Source: Bacteroidota bacterium
GTDB taxonomy: Bacteria; Bacteroidota; Bacteroidia; Bacteroidales; Rikenellaceae
DNA length: 24,070 nt
Direction: 5' to 3'
Assembly: GCA_023413645.1 (NCBI GenBank)
Contig: JAEZPN010000054.1
Location: forward strand, 1 to 24,070
A program made the translations under genes and the position numbers. How positions within the stretch are numbered: the first letter of the stretch is position 1; every line of letters starts with the position of its first letter. Under the pieces are notes generated by a model that was given only the letters and a program-made list of their open reading frames with translations, was not told the origin of the DNA and did no database searches. Positions 13,196 to 21,062 of this stretch are shown in pieces.

Positions 13196-14044
13196 TTACT
13201 GTCGCTCCTCGCGCGCTACCTCCAATTCTGCGAGGCGCTGGTCCATAACCACCTTGTCGATGATGGTCTTGACGATGGTGTCGGCCTCCGAGCCCTCGGA
13301 GTAGTCGGCGGGGCATACATGGTTCACGCGGTTGTCGCGGATAAGCTCGTTGAGCACAAGGCGCTGACCCTGCTCCTCGGGGTTATAGACAGCGATGGAG
13401 TGACCACCGAAGTTCTTGACCAACTTCATGCAGGGGATATCCGTAGTACCATCGCCGAAGTATATCATGCGCGAGAAGGGCACGGGGCGCTTAGACTCCT
13501 CCATAAAGCGGTTAACATCCTTGGTGTCAAATACCGACTCCACGCCCTTATTAATCTTGAAGATGAACTGTGTCTTGTTGGTGTAGTTCACCGCCACGGC
13601 AGGCCAGTAGGCGATGCCGTCGACGTTGTAGAGGAACGAGCAGGCGTAGATGTTCTTAAACTCGTGGGCGATGGGTGTGCCCTCGATGATCTCCTTGAGA
13701 CCCGAAGAGTTCACATAGTGCAAGATGCGCACGCCACGCTCCTCGCCATAGCGGTTTATGCGACCAAACCACTCCTCGACGCCGCGGTAGAACTTGACGT
13801 TGCGACCCGATTCGCGGAAGGCCTCACGGCGCAAAGAGAGTCCCTTCGACTGCGCTGCCTGAAGCATGCGCGCCATGTAGGTTAGCACCTGGTCGGCATC
13901 CTGCTCCTCGGCGAGGGTGTTTGCCTCGTGCCAAAACTCCATGTTGCTCTTGCCCACAGCGGGTATGAAGTCATACTCTTGCATATTGCCGGGTGCGAGT
14001 GTGCCGTCGAAATCGTATATTAGCGCTACGGTAATCTTCTTCAT
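13196..14044 (-). CDS. HAD-superfamily phosphatase
   Basis: A 282-residue cytosolic protein. Motif I DFDGTL is at 11-16, with Asp11 the expected nucleophile and Asp13 the acid/base. Motif II is VNSSG (111-115), motif III is probably Lys157 or Lys164, and motif IV is YFGDGTTDIPCMK (195-207) with the metal-binding Asp198 and Asp202. The insert between motifs I and II (about 20-105) is a helical cap, as in phosphoserine-phosphatase-like C1 members. The substrate cannot be read from the sequence. It has its own promoter and terminator and is divergent from the nitroreductase gene. An enzyme acting on a small phosphorylated metabolite is the safest call. Confidence 0.88.
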   Translation of the reverse strand: MKKITVALIYDFDGTLAPGNMQEYDFIPAVGKSNMEFWHEANTLAEEQDADQVLTYMARMLQAAQSKGLSLRREAFRESGRNVKFYRGVEEWFGRINRYGEERGVRILHYVNSSGLKEIIEGTPIAHEFKNIYACSFLYNVDGIAYWPAVAVNYTNKTQFIFKINKGVESVFDTKDVNRFMEESKRPVPFSRMIYFGDGTTDIPCMKLVKNFGGHSIAVYNPEEQGQRLVLNELIRDNRVNHVCPADYSEGSEADTIVKTIIDKVVMDQRLAELEVAREERQ

Positions 14045-14069
14045 AGTCTCTTTTTTTGTATAAGCACTT

Positions 14070-14077
14070 CAAATATA
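14070..14077 (-). promoter_or_regulatory. -7 box of the HAD phosphatase gene
   Basis: TATATTTG on the minus strand, 25 nt upstream of the ATG at 14042-14044. A second candidate box, TATCTTTG, is at 14099-14106. Confidence 0.6.
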
Positions 14078-14090
14078 CAAAAAAAATCAC

Positions 14091-14106
14091 TATTTTTGCA
14101 AAGATA
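14091..14106. promoter_or_regulatory. abutting opposed -7 boxes
   Basis: The plus-strand box TATTTTTG (14091-14098), which can serve the nitroreductase gene, is immediately followed by CAAAGATA (14099-14106), a perfect TATCTTTG box for the minus strand. Polymerase bound to one would exclude the other. Confidence 0.55.
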
Positions 14107-14135
14107 ATGTGTAAATATTTTAAATCGAGATAATT

Positions 14136-14669
14136 ATGGAATTTAAGGAAGTAGTAAGAAAGCGTCGCTCTACACGCCGCTATACAGGCAAACCCGTTGA
14201 GGTTGAGCGCCTTCGCTCTGCTATGGAGACTGCACTTCGCGCTCCATCATCAAAGAATACGCGCTCTACACGCCTTATGGCTGTTACAAACCTCTCTAAG
14301 GTGCGTGCGCTTGGTAGCCTCCGCGATTGGGGCTCAAGCCTCTTGGAGGAGGCGGGTGCGGCTATCGTCGTTATGGGCGACGAGGCGGCATCTCCCATGT
14401 GGCAGATAAACGCTACAATCATGGCTACGGTGTTGCAACTCGCACTTGTGGACGAGGGTCTTGCATCGTGCTGGGTGCATGTAGGCGACTACCGCACATT
14501 GCAGGATGACCCAGAGAGCCAGCGTAGCGAGGACTATGTAAAGGAGGTATTGCCCGAGATACCCTCGGACTACCGCGTACTCTGCGTAATCTCTATCGGC
14601 TATGCGGACTACACACCCAAGCCACTGCCCGAATATGAGGGCCCCGAGCGCATCTTGTTCGCGGAGTAG
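14136..14669 (+). CDS. nitroreductase-family flavoprotein
   Basis: A 177-residue protein. It opens with the family FMN-phosphate motif RKRRSTRRYTGKPV (8-21). APSSKNTRSTRLMAV (36-50) is the second conserved block. GAAIVVMGDEA and WQINATIMATVLQLALVDEGLASCWVHVGDY form the core and dimer interface, and ISIGYADYTPKPLPEYE ends the domain. Members use FMN and NAD(P)H to reduce nitro groups, quinones or enones; the natural substrate cannot be told. The ATG is 38 nt after a plus-strand -7 box. The gene is single, divergent from the HAD gene, and ends at a terminator shared with the convergent lipoprotein gene. Confidence 0.92.
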   Translation: MEFKEVVRKRRSTRRYTGKPVEVERLRSAMETALRAPSSKNTRSTRLMAVTNLSKVRALGSLRDWGSSLLEEAGAAIVVMGDEAASPMWQINATIMATVLQLALVDEGLASCWVHVGDYRTLQDDPESQRSEDYVKEVLPEIPSDYRVLCVISIGYADYTPKPLPEYEGPERILFAE

Positions 14670-14686
14670 GGGAACGTATAAAATAG

Positions 14687-14723
14687 AATAGGGAGCTTAG
14701 CACTGTGCTGAGCTCCCTATTTT
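14687..14723. terminator. bidirectional terminator between convergent genes
   Basis: AATAGGGAGCT-AGCA stem with TGCT-AGCTCCCTATT and one G-T pair, followed by TTTT on the plus strand. On the minus strand the following T-tract is interrupted, so termination there would be weaker. It lies 17 nt after the nitroreductase stop and 14 nt from the lipoprotein stop. Confidence 0.8.
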
Positions 14724-14737
14724 GTTATCCTTGCAGA

Positions 14738-16594
14738 TTAGTACTTCACGATCTTGACCTTGGCACGGTGTGAGAAGGTGATGGTGTTGCCCTTATCGTC
14801 AGTGACGTAGTACTGGATGCCGTACTCGTCGTCGCCATAGGCTGTGATGACCAATGAACCATCGATGGCAGGTGCCATGTTGGTTACGTCGACGTAGCCC
14901 AACCAGTCGTAGCCGAGGTAGCCATATGAGCCCTCATAGTAGACGCCCTCGTCGCTAACCTCGCGGCGTCTGCCCATCTCGAATGTCATAGGTTTGTGCT
15001 CTTCATTGGTATCGGGGCGGTAAGTACCTGCGGGGAGGGTGATATTACCGTCGTTGGGAACGATGATATCGAAACGGAAGCCCCAATATGGCTCCCATGA
15101 CAAGTCGGGGTTAGAGACGTTGTAACCACGCAAGCGGATGAACGATACCTCGGTGTTGTTGTGGTAGTAGCTCTGGTAGTAGTCCGCCTTGAACGACCAG
15201 TTGCTGTCGGCCTCGATGTTCATGTCGCCCTCGAGTGTTGAGTATGGGTCGTCAGACAATGGGGGAGAGTAGAAGTAGTTGTCGATAACTACGGGACCGG
15301 TGTATGAACCAGTGATGTGCTTGCCGTTGCCTGTCATAAAGTCCACGCTTATTGTCTGCTCGAAGCCCTCGCTTGTTACGGTCACAGCACCCGAGAGCAC
15401 AGCACCATAGTAGTATTTGCCACTCTCGTCCATAACGCGTGCTGCGGTACCCATCATTGTAATACCGCCAAAGCTCTCGCCGAGGTTGAGCACGTCGCCC
15501 ACAGGTGTTGAGTACATCTCGCTATTCATAGAGACGTTATATACGCCATCGGGGATCATGGGGTTCATACCCTCAAGTTCGGGTGATGTGAGCTCGAGGC
15601 GTACCACGATGCCACCTTGCTGTGCACCCTCCTCGCTGAGCTCGCAGTCGTAGAGCTGCACGATAATCATATCTGCACCGCTGATATATGCCGAGCCGCC
15701 GTCGCGCTTAGCATATATGCCCACGAACTCTGTGTCGTAGTCCTCCTCCATCCATGGGGTAGGCGCTGTGAGGGGTGTAGATACCTGGATGAAGATTTCA
15801 CCCTCGTAGCGTGCCTGGAGCTGTGTGCCATCCTCGAATGTGTAGTCGAGGTTGATGATGTAGCTGGGAACGTCGCCCTCGATAACCTCCACGGTCACTG
15901 TAGCCGCAGTAGCAGGGGTGTTGATGGGTGCGCTGTTACCATCGTTGCGTACGATATATGTGTAGTATGGGTCGAGGTTGCCGAGCTTCTTCTCCTCGTC
16001 GGTGAGTGTGTATGTACCCGCGGGGATAGTCACGTAGTTGAGGTCTGCGGGCTCGCCATAGAACGCACAGTAGAAGATGATGTCGTCGGTGGAGGTGGGG
16101 ATGATAGTGCCATCGGGAGCCTCAAATGTCTGACCACTGCAGAGACCGAGGTAGTAGCGGTCGGCGCCCAAGCCCTCGTAACCGGGACGGAGTGTGCATG
16201 TTTGCGTGTGATTCTTAAGGATGATGGTGGGGTCCTCAGCACCCAACTGTGTTACTGTAAGAGTTGCGTTCTCGGCGCCATCGTATGCCACGGTGAGTGT
16301 TGCCTCGCGTGCCTCAAATGTCTCGTTTGCAGCGACATCGAAGCTGATAGCATCCTCTGCTACTGCAATGTTCTCAATCCACGCAGCTTCCTCCGTAACG
16401 GTAAGTGTTGTGCCCTCTACTGCGTTCTCGATGGTGTAACTCACGGTGATTGTCTCACCCTCGGTCATAGCCTCCACGCTCTCCTTCTCGAGCATGATGA
16501 CAGGGGTCTTAACCTCGGGCTTTGGCTCCTCTACGGGTTCGTTACAGCCCACTACTACGGCACAAAGTGCCAATAGTGTAAAGAGTTTTTTCAT
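14738..16594 (-). CDS. BACON-domain lipoprotein
   Basis: A 618-residue protein with a lipoprotein signal and Cys17 (AVVVGC-NEP), then a Pro/Glu spacer (EEPKPEVKTP). Residues about 35-117 look like a BACON domain: TITVSYTIENA, AAWIENIAVAEDAISFDVAANETFEAREATLTVAYDGAENATLTVTQLG. BACON domains are Bacteroidetes Ig-like modules often attached to surface glycan-handling proteins. The rest (120-618) consists of beta-rich repeats of similar plan, each with PxGTY- or PxGVY-type turns (IPAGTYTLTDEE, IPDGVYNVSMN, LPAGTYRPDTNEE), suggesting three related domains. The ATG is 38 nt after the stop of the threonine aldolase gene with no visible promoter, so the two may be co-transcribed. A surface location is likely; the ligand is unknown. 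Confidence 0.83.
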   Translation of the reverse strand: MKKLFTLLALCAVVVGCNEPVEEPKPEVKTPVIMLEKESVEAMTEGETITVSYTIENAVEGTTLTVTEEAAWIENIAVAEDAISFDVAANETFEAREATLTVAYDGAENATLTVTQLGAEDPTIILKNHTQTCTLRPGYEGLGADRYYLGLCSGQTFEAPDGTIIPTSTDDIIFYCAFYGEPADLNYVTIPAGTYTLTDEEKKLGNLDPYYTYIVRNDGNSAPINTPATAATVTVEVIEGDVPSYIINLDYTFEDGTQLQARYEGEIFIQVSTPLTAPTPWMEEDYDTEFVGIYAKRDGGSAYISGADMIIVQLYDCELSEEGAQQGGIVVRLELTSPELEGMNPMIPDGVYNVSMNSEMYSTPVGDVLNLGESFGGITMMGTAARVMDESGKYYYGAVLSGAVTVTSEGFEQTISVDFMTGNGKHITGSYTGPVVIDNYFYSPPLSDDPYSTLEGDMNIEADSNWSFKADYYQSYYHNNTEVSFIRLRGYNVSNPDLSWEPYWGFRFDIIVPNDGNITLPAGTYRPDTNEEHKPMTFEMGRRREVSDEGVYYEGSYGYLGYDWLGYVDVTNMAPAIDGSLVITAYGDDEYGIQYYVTDDKGNTITFSHRAKVKIVKY

Positions 16595-16632
16595 GGTTTT
16601 AGTTTTTTATTATTTTAATGTATTTCAATTTG

Positions 16633-17658
16633 TTACAGTAGTGTAATAAGCCTATCTACATCCTCTGCGGTAGTTGACCAACTTGTCACGAAGCGCACGA
16701 TGGAGTGTGTCTCGCCACGTGCTCCCCAATAGTCGAACGATGCCTCATTGCGCAGGCGGTCGATAACCTCGTTGGGTAGGCGGAAGAACTGCTGGTTGGT
16801 TGGTGACTCGATGACCACCTCGTAGCCCTTTGCACGAAAGGCCTCGCGTATGCGTAGTGCCTGCTCCACGGCATGGCGACCAATGGCGTAGTAGAGGTTA
16901 TCGGTGAACATCGCAGCGAACTGCACACCCAACAATCTGCCCTTAGCAAGCAGTGCTCCATGTTGCTTAACCAGCGGGAAGAGATTTTTAAGAAGCGCAC
17001 GGTTGGTGACAACGAGTGCCTCGCCAAAGAGCGTTCCGAGTTTCGTGCCTCCGATGTAGAATACATCCGCAAGGCGCGCTATATCCTTGAGTGTGAAGTC
17101 TGCACCCTCAGCCGCAAGGGCATAACCCATGCGCGCACCATCTATATATAGGGGTATGTTGTGCTTGTGACACACGGCACTAAGCGCCTCTAACTCGTTG
17201 AGCGTGTATACCGTGCCATACTCCGTGGGTTGCGATATGTAGAGCATGCCTGGTGCTACCATGTGGGGATATGTCTCATCGGCATAAAACTCCGTGATAA
17301 AGCGCTCTACATCCTCCGTCCGCACCTTGCCGTCGTAGTGGGGTAGTGTGAGTACCTTGTGCCCCGAAGCCTCTATTGCTCCCGACTCATGCACTGCGAT
17401 ATGGCCACTCTCGGCAGCCAATACGCCCTCATGTCGCGCGAGGATGCCATCTATGGCTGTGGCATTTGTCTGCGTGCCACCCACGAGGAACATAACCTCG
17501 GCATCTTCGCACCCTATCTCCTGGCGTATCAACGTCTTAGCATGTGTTGTATATTGGTCGAGACCATAGCCTACGGTGTGCTCGAGGTTTGTCTCGACAA
17601 GTCTCTCCAACACCTTAGGATGTGCCCCCGCAGTATAATCCGAATTGAAGTATATCAT
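16633..17658 (-). CDS. ltaE: low-specificity L-threonine aldolase
   Basis: A 341-residue cytosolic enzyme that splits L-threonine or L-allo-threonine into glycine and acetaldehyde using PLP. Typical landmarks are NSDYTAGAHPKVLE near the start, FLVGGTQTNATAI (57-69), HIAVHESGAIEASGHKV (86-101), LYIDGARMGYAL (170-181) with Asp173 contacting the PLP ring nitrogen, and GGTKLG (203-208) with Lys206 the Schiff-base lysine. ETHSIVRFVTSWSTT closes the small domain. The length fits the family (330-350). It starts about 29 nt after a TATCTTTG box and is followed by the BACON lipoprotein; no functional link between the two is apparent. Confidence 0.93.
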   Translation of the reverse strand: MIYFNSDYTAGAHPKVLERLVETNLEHTVGYGLDQYTTHAKTLIRQEIGCEDAEVMFLVGGTQTNATAIDGILARHEGVLAAESGHIAVHESGAIEASGHKVLTLPHYDGKVRTEDVERFITEFYADETYPHMVAPGMLYISQPTEYGTVYTLNELEALSAVCHKHNIPLYIDGARMGYALAAEGADFTLKDIARLADVFYIGGTKLGTLFGEALVVTNRALLKNLFPLVKQHGALLAKGRLLGVQFAAMFTDNLYYAIGRHAVEQALRIREAFRAKGYEVVIESPTNQQFFRLPNEVIDRLRNEASFDYWGARGETHSIVRFVTSWSTTAEDVDRLITLL

Positions 17659-17687
17659 AGTGGTAGTCTATCAAATTTTATATCATG

Positions 17688-17718
17688 CAAAGATATGTAA
17701 ATTATTGTGACTTCGCAA
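17688..17718 (-). promoter_or_regulatory. promoter of the threonine aldolase gene
   Basis: TTG (17716-17718), 20 nt, TATCTTTG (17688-17695); the ATG is 29 nt downstream of the box. Confidence 0.75.
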
Positions 17719-17741
17719 GATGAATTATCTCGATGGATACT

Positions 17742-17773
17742 AAAAAAGATACCGACTTATGCGGGTCGGTATC
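17742..17773 (-). terminator. intrinsic terminator of the lipoprotein gene at 17796
   Basis: A perfect 9-bp stem, GATACCGAC with GTCGGTATC, and an 8-nt loop are followed by T6 on the minus strand, 22 nt after the stop codon. Confidence 0.9.
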
Positions 17774-17795
17774 CATATATAAGTGAACCTATAAA

Positions 17796-18689
17796 CTATC
17801 GCTTAAAGAGCATTGTGGTTGTCGAGGCACGACTTACCAAAGTGAAGAACTCCTCGGCGGGGTCGCACATATCCTTTGACAACTTGAATGGCTCGCCATA
17901 GAATATATTGCTAAGGTTGCCCTGCTCATCCTCGGCAACGCCCGCAAAGAGGAATAAATCCTGGTCATCCAAGCTGTAGTACATATCCATAACCTCTGGG
18001 TTGTTTGCGTAGTCGTACATGAGCAAATCCTCGAGGAACACCTCGTCGTTATACTCCTCATACATCCATCCCTCATACCACCAGAAGTAGAGCTTATCGG
18101 TGGGAACGTTGGTCTTAGCCTCGACAATAGCGACGCACTCGCACTCACCAAGCGTAGTCGCCCAGGTGCTATCCAACGCAATGACATCCTTGCAGTCGAA
18201 GAGTTTCAAAATCTCGATACTCTCGATATATACGCTGCCCTCCTCGGCGGCTGTAGTGGTGAAGCGATACTCGAAGAGGTCGCTCGTGGGGACATTGCCA
18301 TCAATGCCAAATGCCACCACAACATACTCTGTGCCAGGCATAAGGGGTGTCAACGACTCGCTATACTCGCCCTGCAAAACTACAGGGTCGAAGCGCTCGA
18401 TGATAGCGAGCATTGTATCCTGCTGCTCCTCGAACACGGGTAACTGCTCCAACGAGAGAAACACACATGCGTACGACATCTCATCGTTTGAGGGTTTGAT
18501 GTAAAGCATGGCGTCGTAGGCGGTGATGTCCGTAACCTCGATATTCAACGTGAACTTCTCGACAACGGGATTCTCAGGCTCGTTAGGATTCTCGGGCTCG
18601 TTAGGGGTTGTAGGGGTGTCTACGGGTGTGCACGCCGCGAAGAGTGCAATAGCCGCAAAAGTGAAGATGCTCTTAATAGATAGTCTCAT
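17796..18689 (-). CDS. lipoprotein with Pro/Asn/Glu linker and fibronectin-III-like part
   Basis: A 297-residue protein. The lipoprotein signal ends LFAAC (Cys20). A flexible linker of PT and NEPENP repeats (about 22-42) spaces the protein from the membrane. Residues 45-150 resemble a fibronectin type III fold (TLNIEVTDITAYDAMLYIKPS, then LTPLMPGTEYVVVAFGID, then YRFTTTA), where MPGTEY matches the usual L.PGT.Y turn. The remainder is acidic and aromatic-rich (YFWWYEGWMYEEYNDE) and may be a binding surface. I do not recognise a specific family. It is a single gene with its own promoter box at 18721 and a strong terminator. Confidence 0.8.
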   Translation of the reverse strand: MRLSIKSIFTFAAIALFAACTPVDTPTTPNEPENPNEPENPVVEKFTLNIEVTDITAYDAMLYIKPSNDEMSYACVFLSLEQLPVFEEQQDTMLAIIERFDPVVLQGEYSESLTPLMPGTEYVVVAFGIDGNVPTSDLFEYRFTTTAAEEGSVYIESIEILKLFDCKDVIALDSTWATTLGECECVAIVEAKTNVPTDKLYFWWYEGWMYEEYNDEVFLEDLLMYDYANNPEVMDMYYSLDDQDLFLFAGVAEDEQGNLSNIFYGEPFKLSKDMCDPAEEFFTLVSRASTTTMLFKR

Positions 18690-18720
18690 GTTTAGGTCTG
18701 TTTTTCGGTTTTATGTAACG

Positions 18721-18728
18721 CAAAGATA
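18721..18728 (-). promoter_or_regulatory. -7 box of the lipoprotein gene
   Basis: TATCTTTG, 31 nt upstream of the ATG at 18687-18689. Confidence 0.7.
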
Positions 18729-18782
18729 GAAATAAAATTCAAAAAAATGAAAACTTTTAGGATAACGACAGAAATTTTTTCG

Positions 18783-18790
18783 TAACTTTG
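18783..18790 (+). promoter_or_regulatory. -7 box of the RelA/SpoT homologue
   Basis: TAACTTTG on the plus strand. It overlaps the first codon of the longest possible reading frame, which argues for the downstream start at 18839 and a leader of about 40 nt. Confidence 0.65.
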
Positions 18791-18838
18791 TCTCTACGTA
18801 TGCCCCTTTGCATACCGATAATTTTAACCCAAATACTC

Positions 18839-20713
18839 ATGAGCGATATTTACACTACCCAGATTCGCGACAGCGTAGAGAGCTTGTTCAGCTATATGGC
18901 AGAGCGCACTACGGCAGATGAGTTGTCACGTATTCGTCGAGCATACGAGCTCGCGGCAGAGGCACATAGCAGTCAACGACGCAAGAGTGGCGAACCCTAT
19001 ATCATTCACCCCATAGCCGTTGCCTCAATCGTGGCCGAGGAGCTTGAACTCGGCGATAACCCCATCATCTCGGCATTTCTCCACGACGTAGTGGAGGATA
19101 CGGACTACACCGTCGATGATATACGCGAACGCTTTGGCGACGACGTGGCATTCCTTGTCGATACAGTGACAAAGCGCAAGAAGGATAGCTACGAGCACTC
19201 AAAGCAGGTAGACAACTATCGCCAGATATTGGAGTCGGTACACTACGACATCCGCGCCCTTCTTATCAAGCTCGCCGACCGCCTGCACAACATGCGCACG
19301 CTCGATAGCATGCGCCCCGATAAGCAGATGAAGATTGCCGGAGAGACCGACTACTTCTACGCACCGCTAGCAAACCGCCTTGGACTATACCACATCAAGA
19401 CCGAACTCGAGAACCTGTCGTTCCGCTATCGCTGTCCCCGCGACTTTGCGGTGCTGGAGAGCATGCTCGAGGCGGAGCGCGAGGCAGATAAACCACGCCT
19501 AACACGCTTTACGGACCTCATAGACAAGATTATGAGGGAGCACAACCTCGACGTGCGCACCGAGATACGCTATCGTAAGCCTTACAGCATCTGGCGTAAG
19601 ATGCAGGCTAAGGGTTGCGACCTTAAGCATGTCGACGGCAAGCACTACATACGTATTATATACCCCGTGTGCGCGGATGTGAGCGAGAAGGCGATGAGCC
19701 TACGCATATACTCGGCCATCACAGACCACTTCAAGGAGAAGCCCGGAAGCGTGGCAAACTACATCGATGCACCCAAGGAGAATGGCTACCAGAGCTTCCA
19801 TGTAAAGCTCCTCAGCGAGCAGGGTATATGGGAGGAGGTACACATCTCCTCTGAGCGCATGGTGCGTAACTCACGCCTTGGATGTGCCGCAGAGTGCACC
19901 GAGGAGAATGTAACAGCATGGCTCGAGAAGTTTAAGTATGTGCTTCAGGATGTTGCCGATGATAGCCACGACATGGAGTTTATGGATGGCGTGACATCGT
20001 CATTCTACAACGACGACATCATGGTATTCACTCCCAAGGGACGTGGCGTAATCCTCCCCAAGGGTGCTACAGCCCTCGACTTCGCCTTCGAGATACACAG
20101 CAAGGTGGGCGCACAGGCCGTCTATGCTCGTATCAACGGCAAGCTCGAGTCGCTCCGCACAGTCCTACATCGTGGCGATTGCGTGGAGATAGGCACAAGC
20201 GAGGATGCCAAGCCCGAACCCGAGTGGATGGGTCATGTATCTACATACCGCGCTAAGCGCTACCTACGTGGCTACTTCGCAAATCAGCCACGCCTCGAAT
20301 ATACACGTTGCGAGAAGTGTCACCCCCTACCCGGAGACGAGGTTATCGGCTTCCGCGAGAGCGACGGCTCTACAACGCTACATAAGCGTGACTGCCACAT
20401 AGCGATACGCATGGCCTCGCAGTATGGCGACTCCATTACCAGTGTAAACTTCGACGAGAACCCCGCATTCCTCTATCCCGTGCGCATACGCATAAAGGGC
20501 ATAGACCGCTACCACCTTATGAGCGACCTTATCGACTGCATAACAGATAAGCTCCACCTCACCATGGCATCTCTTGCCACCGAGAACATCGACCGCATAG
20601 CAATATGCACCATCGACTTCTCCGTGCACAGTCTTAGCGAGCTACAAGTAGCCATGGAGTCAATCGCCAAGATAGACGGCATTGACGAAGTAATGCACAT
20701 AAATTTATCGTGA
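18839..20713 (+). CDS. RelA/SpoT homologue (RSH) with intact hydrolase, doubtful synthetase
   Basis: 624 residues from the ATG at 18839. Longer frames begin at or next to the promoter box. Domain order is HD hydrolase (about 25-175), synthetase (about 238-350), TGS (392-455), a CHC/zinc-finger-like part (CEKCHPLPGDE..HKRDC, 491-519) and ACT (547-622). All HD landmarks are present: YIIHP (His57), LHDVVEDT (His82, Asp83, Glu86, Asp87) and KLADRLHNMRTL (Asp147, Asn151). The synthetase keeps YSIWRKM, RIIYP and NGYQSFH, but the usual Asp of the YDL-A-RI segment is Gly267, and the EVQIRT strand reads EVHISS (333-338). It probably degrades (p)ppGpp, with weak or no synthesis. The protein is shorter than typical RSHs (about 730). 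It is a single gene ending at a strong terminator. Confidence 0.9.
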   Translation: MSDIYTTQIRDSVESLFSYMAERTTADELSRIRRAYELAAEAHSSQRRKSGEPYIIHPIAVASIVAEELELGDNPIISAFLHDVVEDTDYTVDDIRERFGDDVAFLVDTVTKRKKDSYEHSKQVDNYRQILESVHYDIRALLIKLADRLHNMRTLDSMRPDKQMKIAGETDYFYAPLANRLGLYHIKTELENLSFRYRCPRDFAVLESMLEAEREADKPRLTRFTDLIDKIMREHNLDVRTEIRYRKPYSIWRKMQAKGCDLKHVDGKHYIRIIYPVCADVSEKAMSLRIYSAITDHFKEKPGSVANYIDAPKENGYQSFHVKLLSEQGIWEEVHISSERMVRNSRLGCAAECTEENVTAWLEKFKYVLQDVADDSHDMEFMDGVTSSFYNDDIMVFTPKGRGVILPKGATALDFAFEIHSKVGAQAVYARINGKLESLRTVLHRGDCVEIGTSEDAKPEPEWMGHVSTYRAKRYLRGYFANQPRLEYTRCEKCHPLPGDEVIGFRESDGSTTLHKRDCHIAIRMASQYGDSITSVNFDENPAFLYPVRIRIKGIDRYHLMSDLIDCITDKLHLTMASLATENIDRIAICTIDFSVHSLSELQVAMESIAKIDGIDEVMHINLS

Positions 20714-20741
20714 TAGTGGCGCTACTTCGCCACCTCAATCC

Positions 20742-20793
20742 AAAGAGCGAATGGGAAATACACTTCAGTATGTCCCATCCGCTCTTTCTCTTT
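20742..20793 (+). terminator. intrinsic terminator of the RSH gene
   Basis: A long stem: AAAGAGCG, ATGGGA and TAC pair with GTA, TCCCAT and CGCTCTTT with small bulges (20742-20787), followed by CTCTTT. A smaller GTGGCG/CGCCAC hairpin precedes it, right after the stop. Confidence 0.8.
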
Positions 20794-20857
20794 ATCGGCG
20801 GCAAATTAGCACCACTCTGACGATAAATTTGGGTTGTGGGGAATAGGGAGCGTATAA

Positions 20858-20988
20858 GGAAATTAAGGAGTTTAGGGAGATTAAGGAGATTAAGGAGATT
20901 AAGGAGATTAAGGAGATTAAGGCATTTCTCTAAATTCTCTAAATTCTCTAAATTCTCTAAATTCCTTAAATTCTCTAAATTCCTTAAA
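20858..20988. repeat. opposed blocks of seven 9-bp tandem repeats
   Basis: The left block (20858-20920) has seven 9-mers: GGAAATTAA, GGAGTTTAG and five perfect GGAGATTAA. A 5-nt spacer, GGCAT, follows. The right block (20926-20988) has seven 9-mers: five TTCTCTAAA and two TTCCTTAAA. One block is purine-rich and the other pyrimidine-rich; they are partly complementary and could fold into a long imperfect hairpin. It lies between the terminators of two convergent genes. Frames through it read as artificial Leu/Asn or Arg/Leu repeats and are not genes. Confidence 0.85.
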
Positions 20989-21007
20989 CTCCTCACCACC
21001 CCCCCCC

Positions 21008-21041
21008 AAAAAAAACTACCCCCGACCGAAGTCAGGGGTAG
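21008..21041 (-). terminator. intrinsic terminator of dsbD
   Basis: On the minus strand CTACCCCTGAC and GTCGGGGGTAG pair around a TTCG tetraloop (21016-21041), followed by T8. A C9 run (20999-21007) abuts it. The dsbD stop is 22 nt upstream. Confidence 0.93.
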
Positions 21042-21062
21042 CATCTGATGAAAGTAGTCTTA

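Noticed and set aside
13151..13885. 244-codon plus-strand frame opposite the HAD gene
   Set aside because: It is a shadow of a well-supported gene with HAD motifs on the minus strand.
15617..16576. 319-codon plus-strand frame opposite the BACON lipoprotein
   Set aside because: It has Cys-rich, unnatural composition and lies fully antisense to a lipoprotein with a signal peptide and a recognisable domain.
18788..18841. Longer N-terminus for the RSH protein (TTG at 18788 or ATG at 18800)
   Set aside because: The TTG is inside the -7 box and the ATG at 18800 lies at about the expected transcript start. The added residues have no RSH similarity.
20634..21044. 136-codon minus-strand frame with leucine/asparagine repeats
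   Set aside because: The leucine-rich look comes from the 9-bp DNA repeats. The frame also crosses two terminators and the end of the RSH gene.
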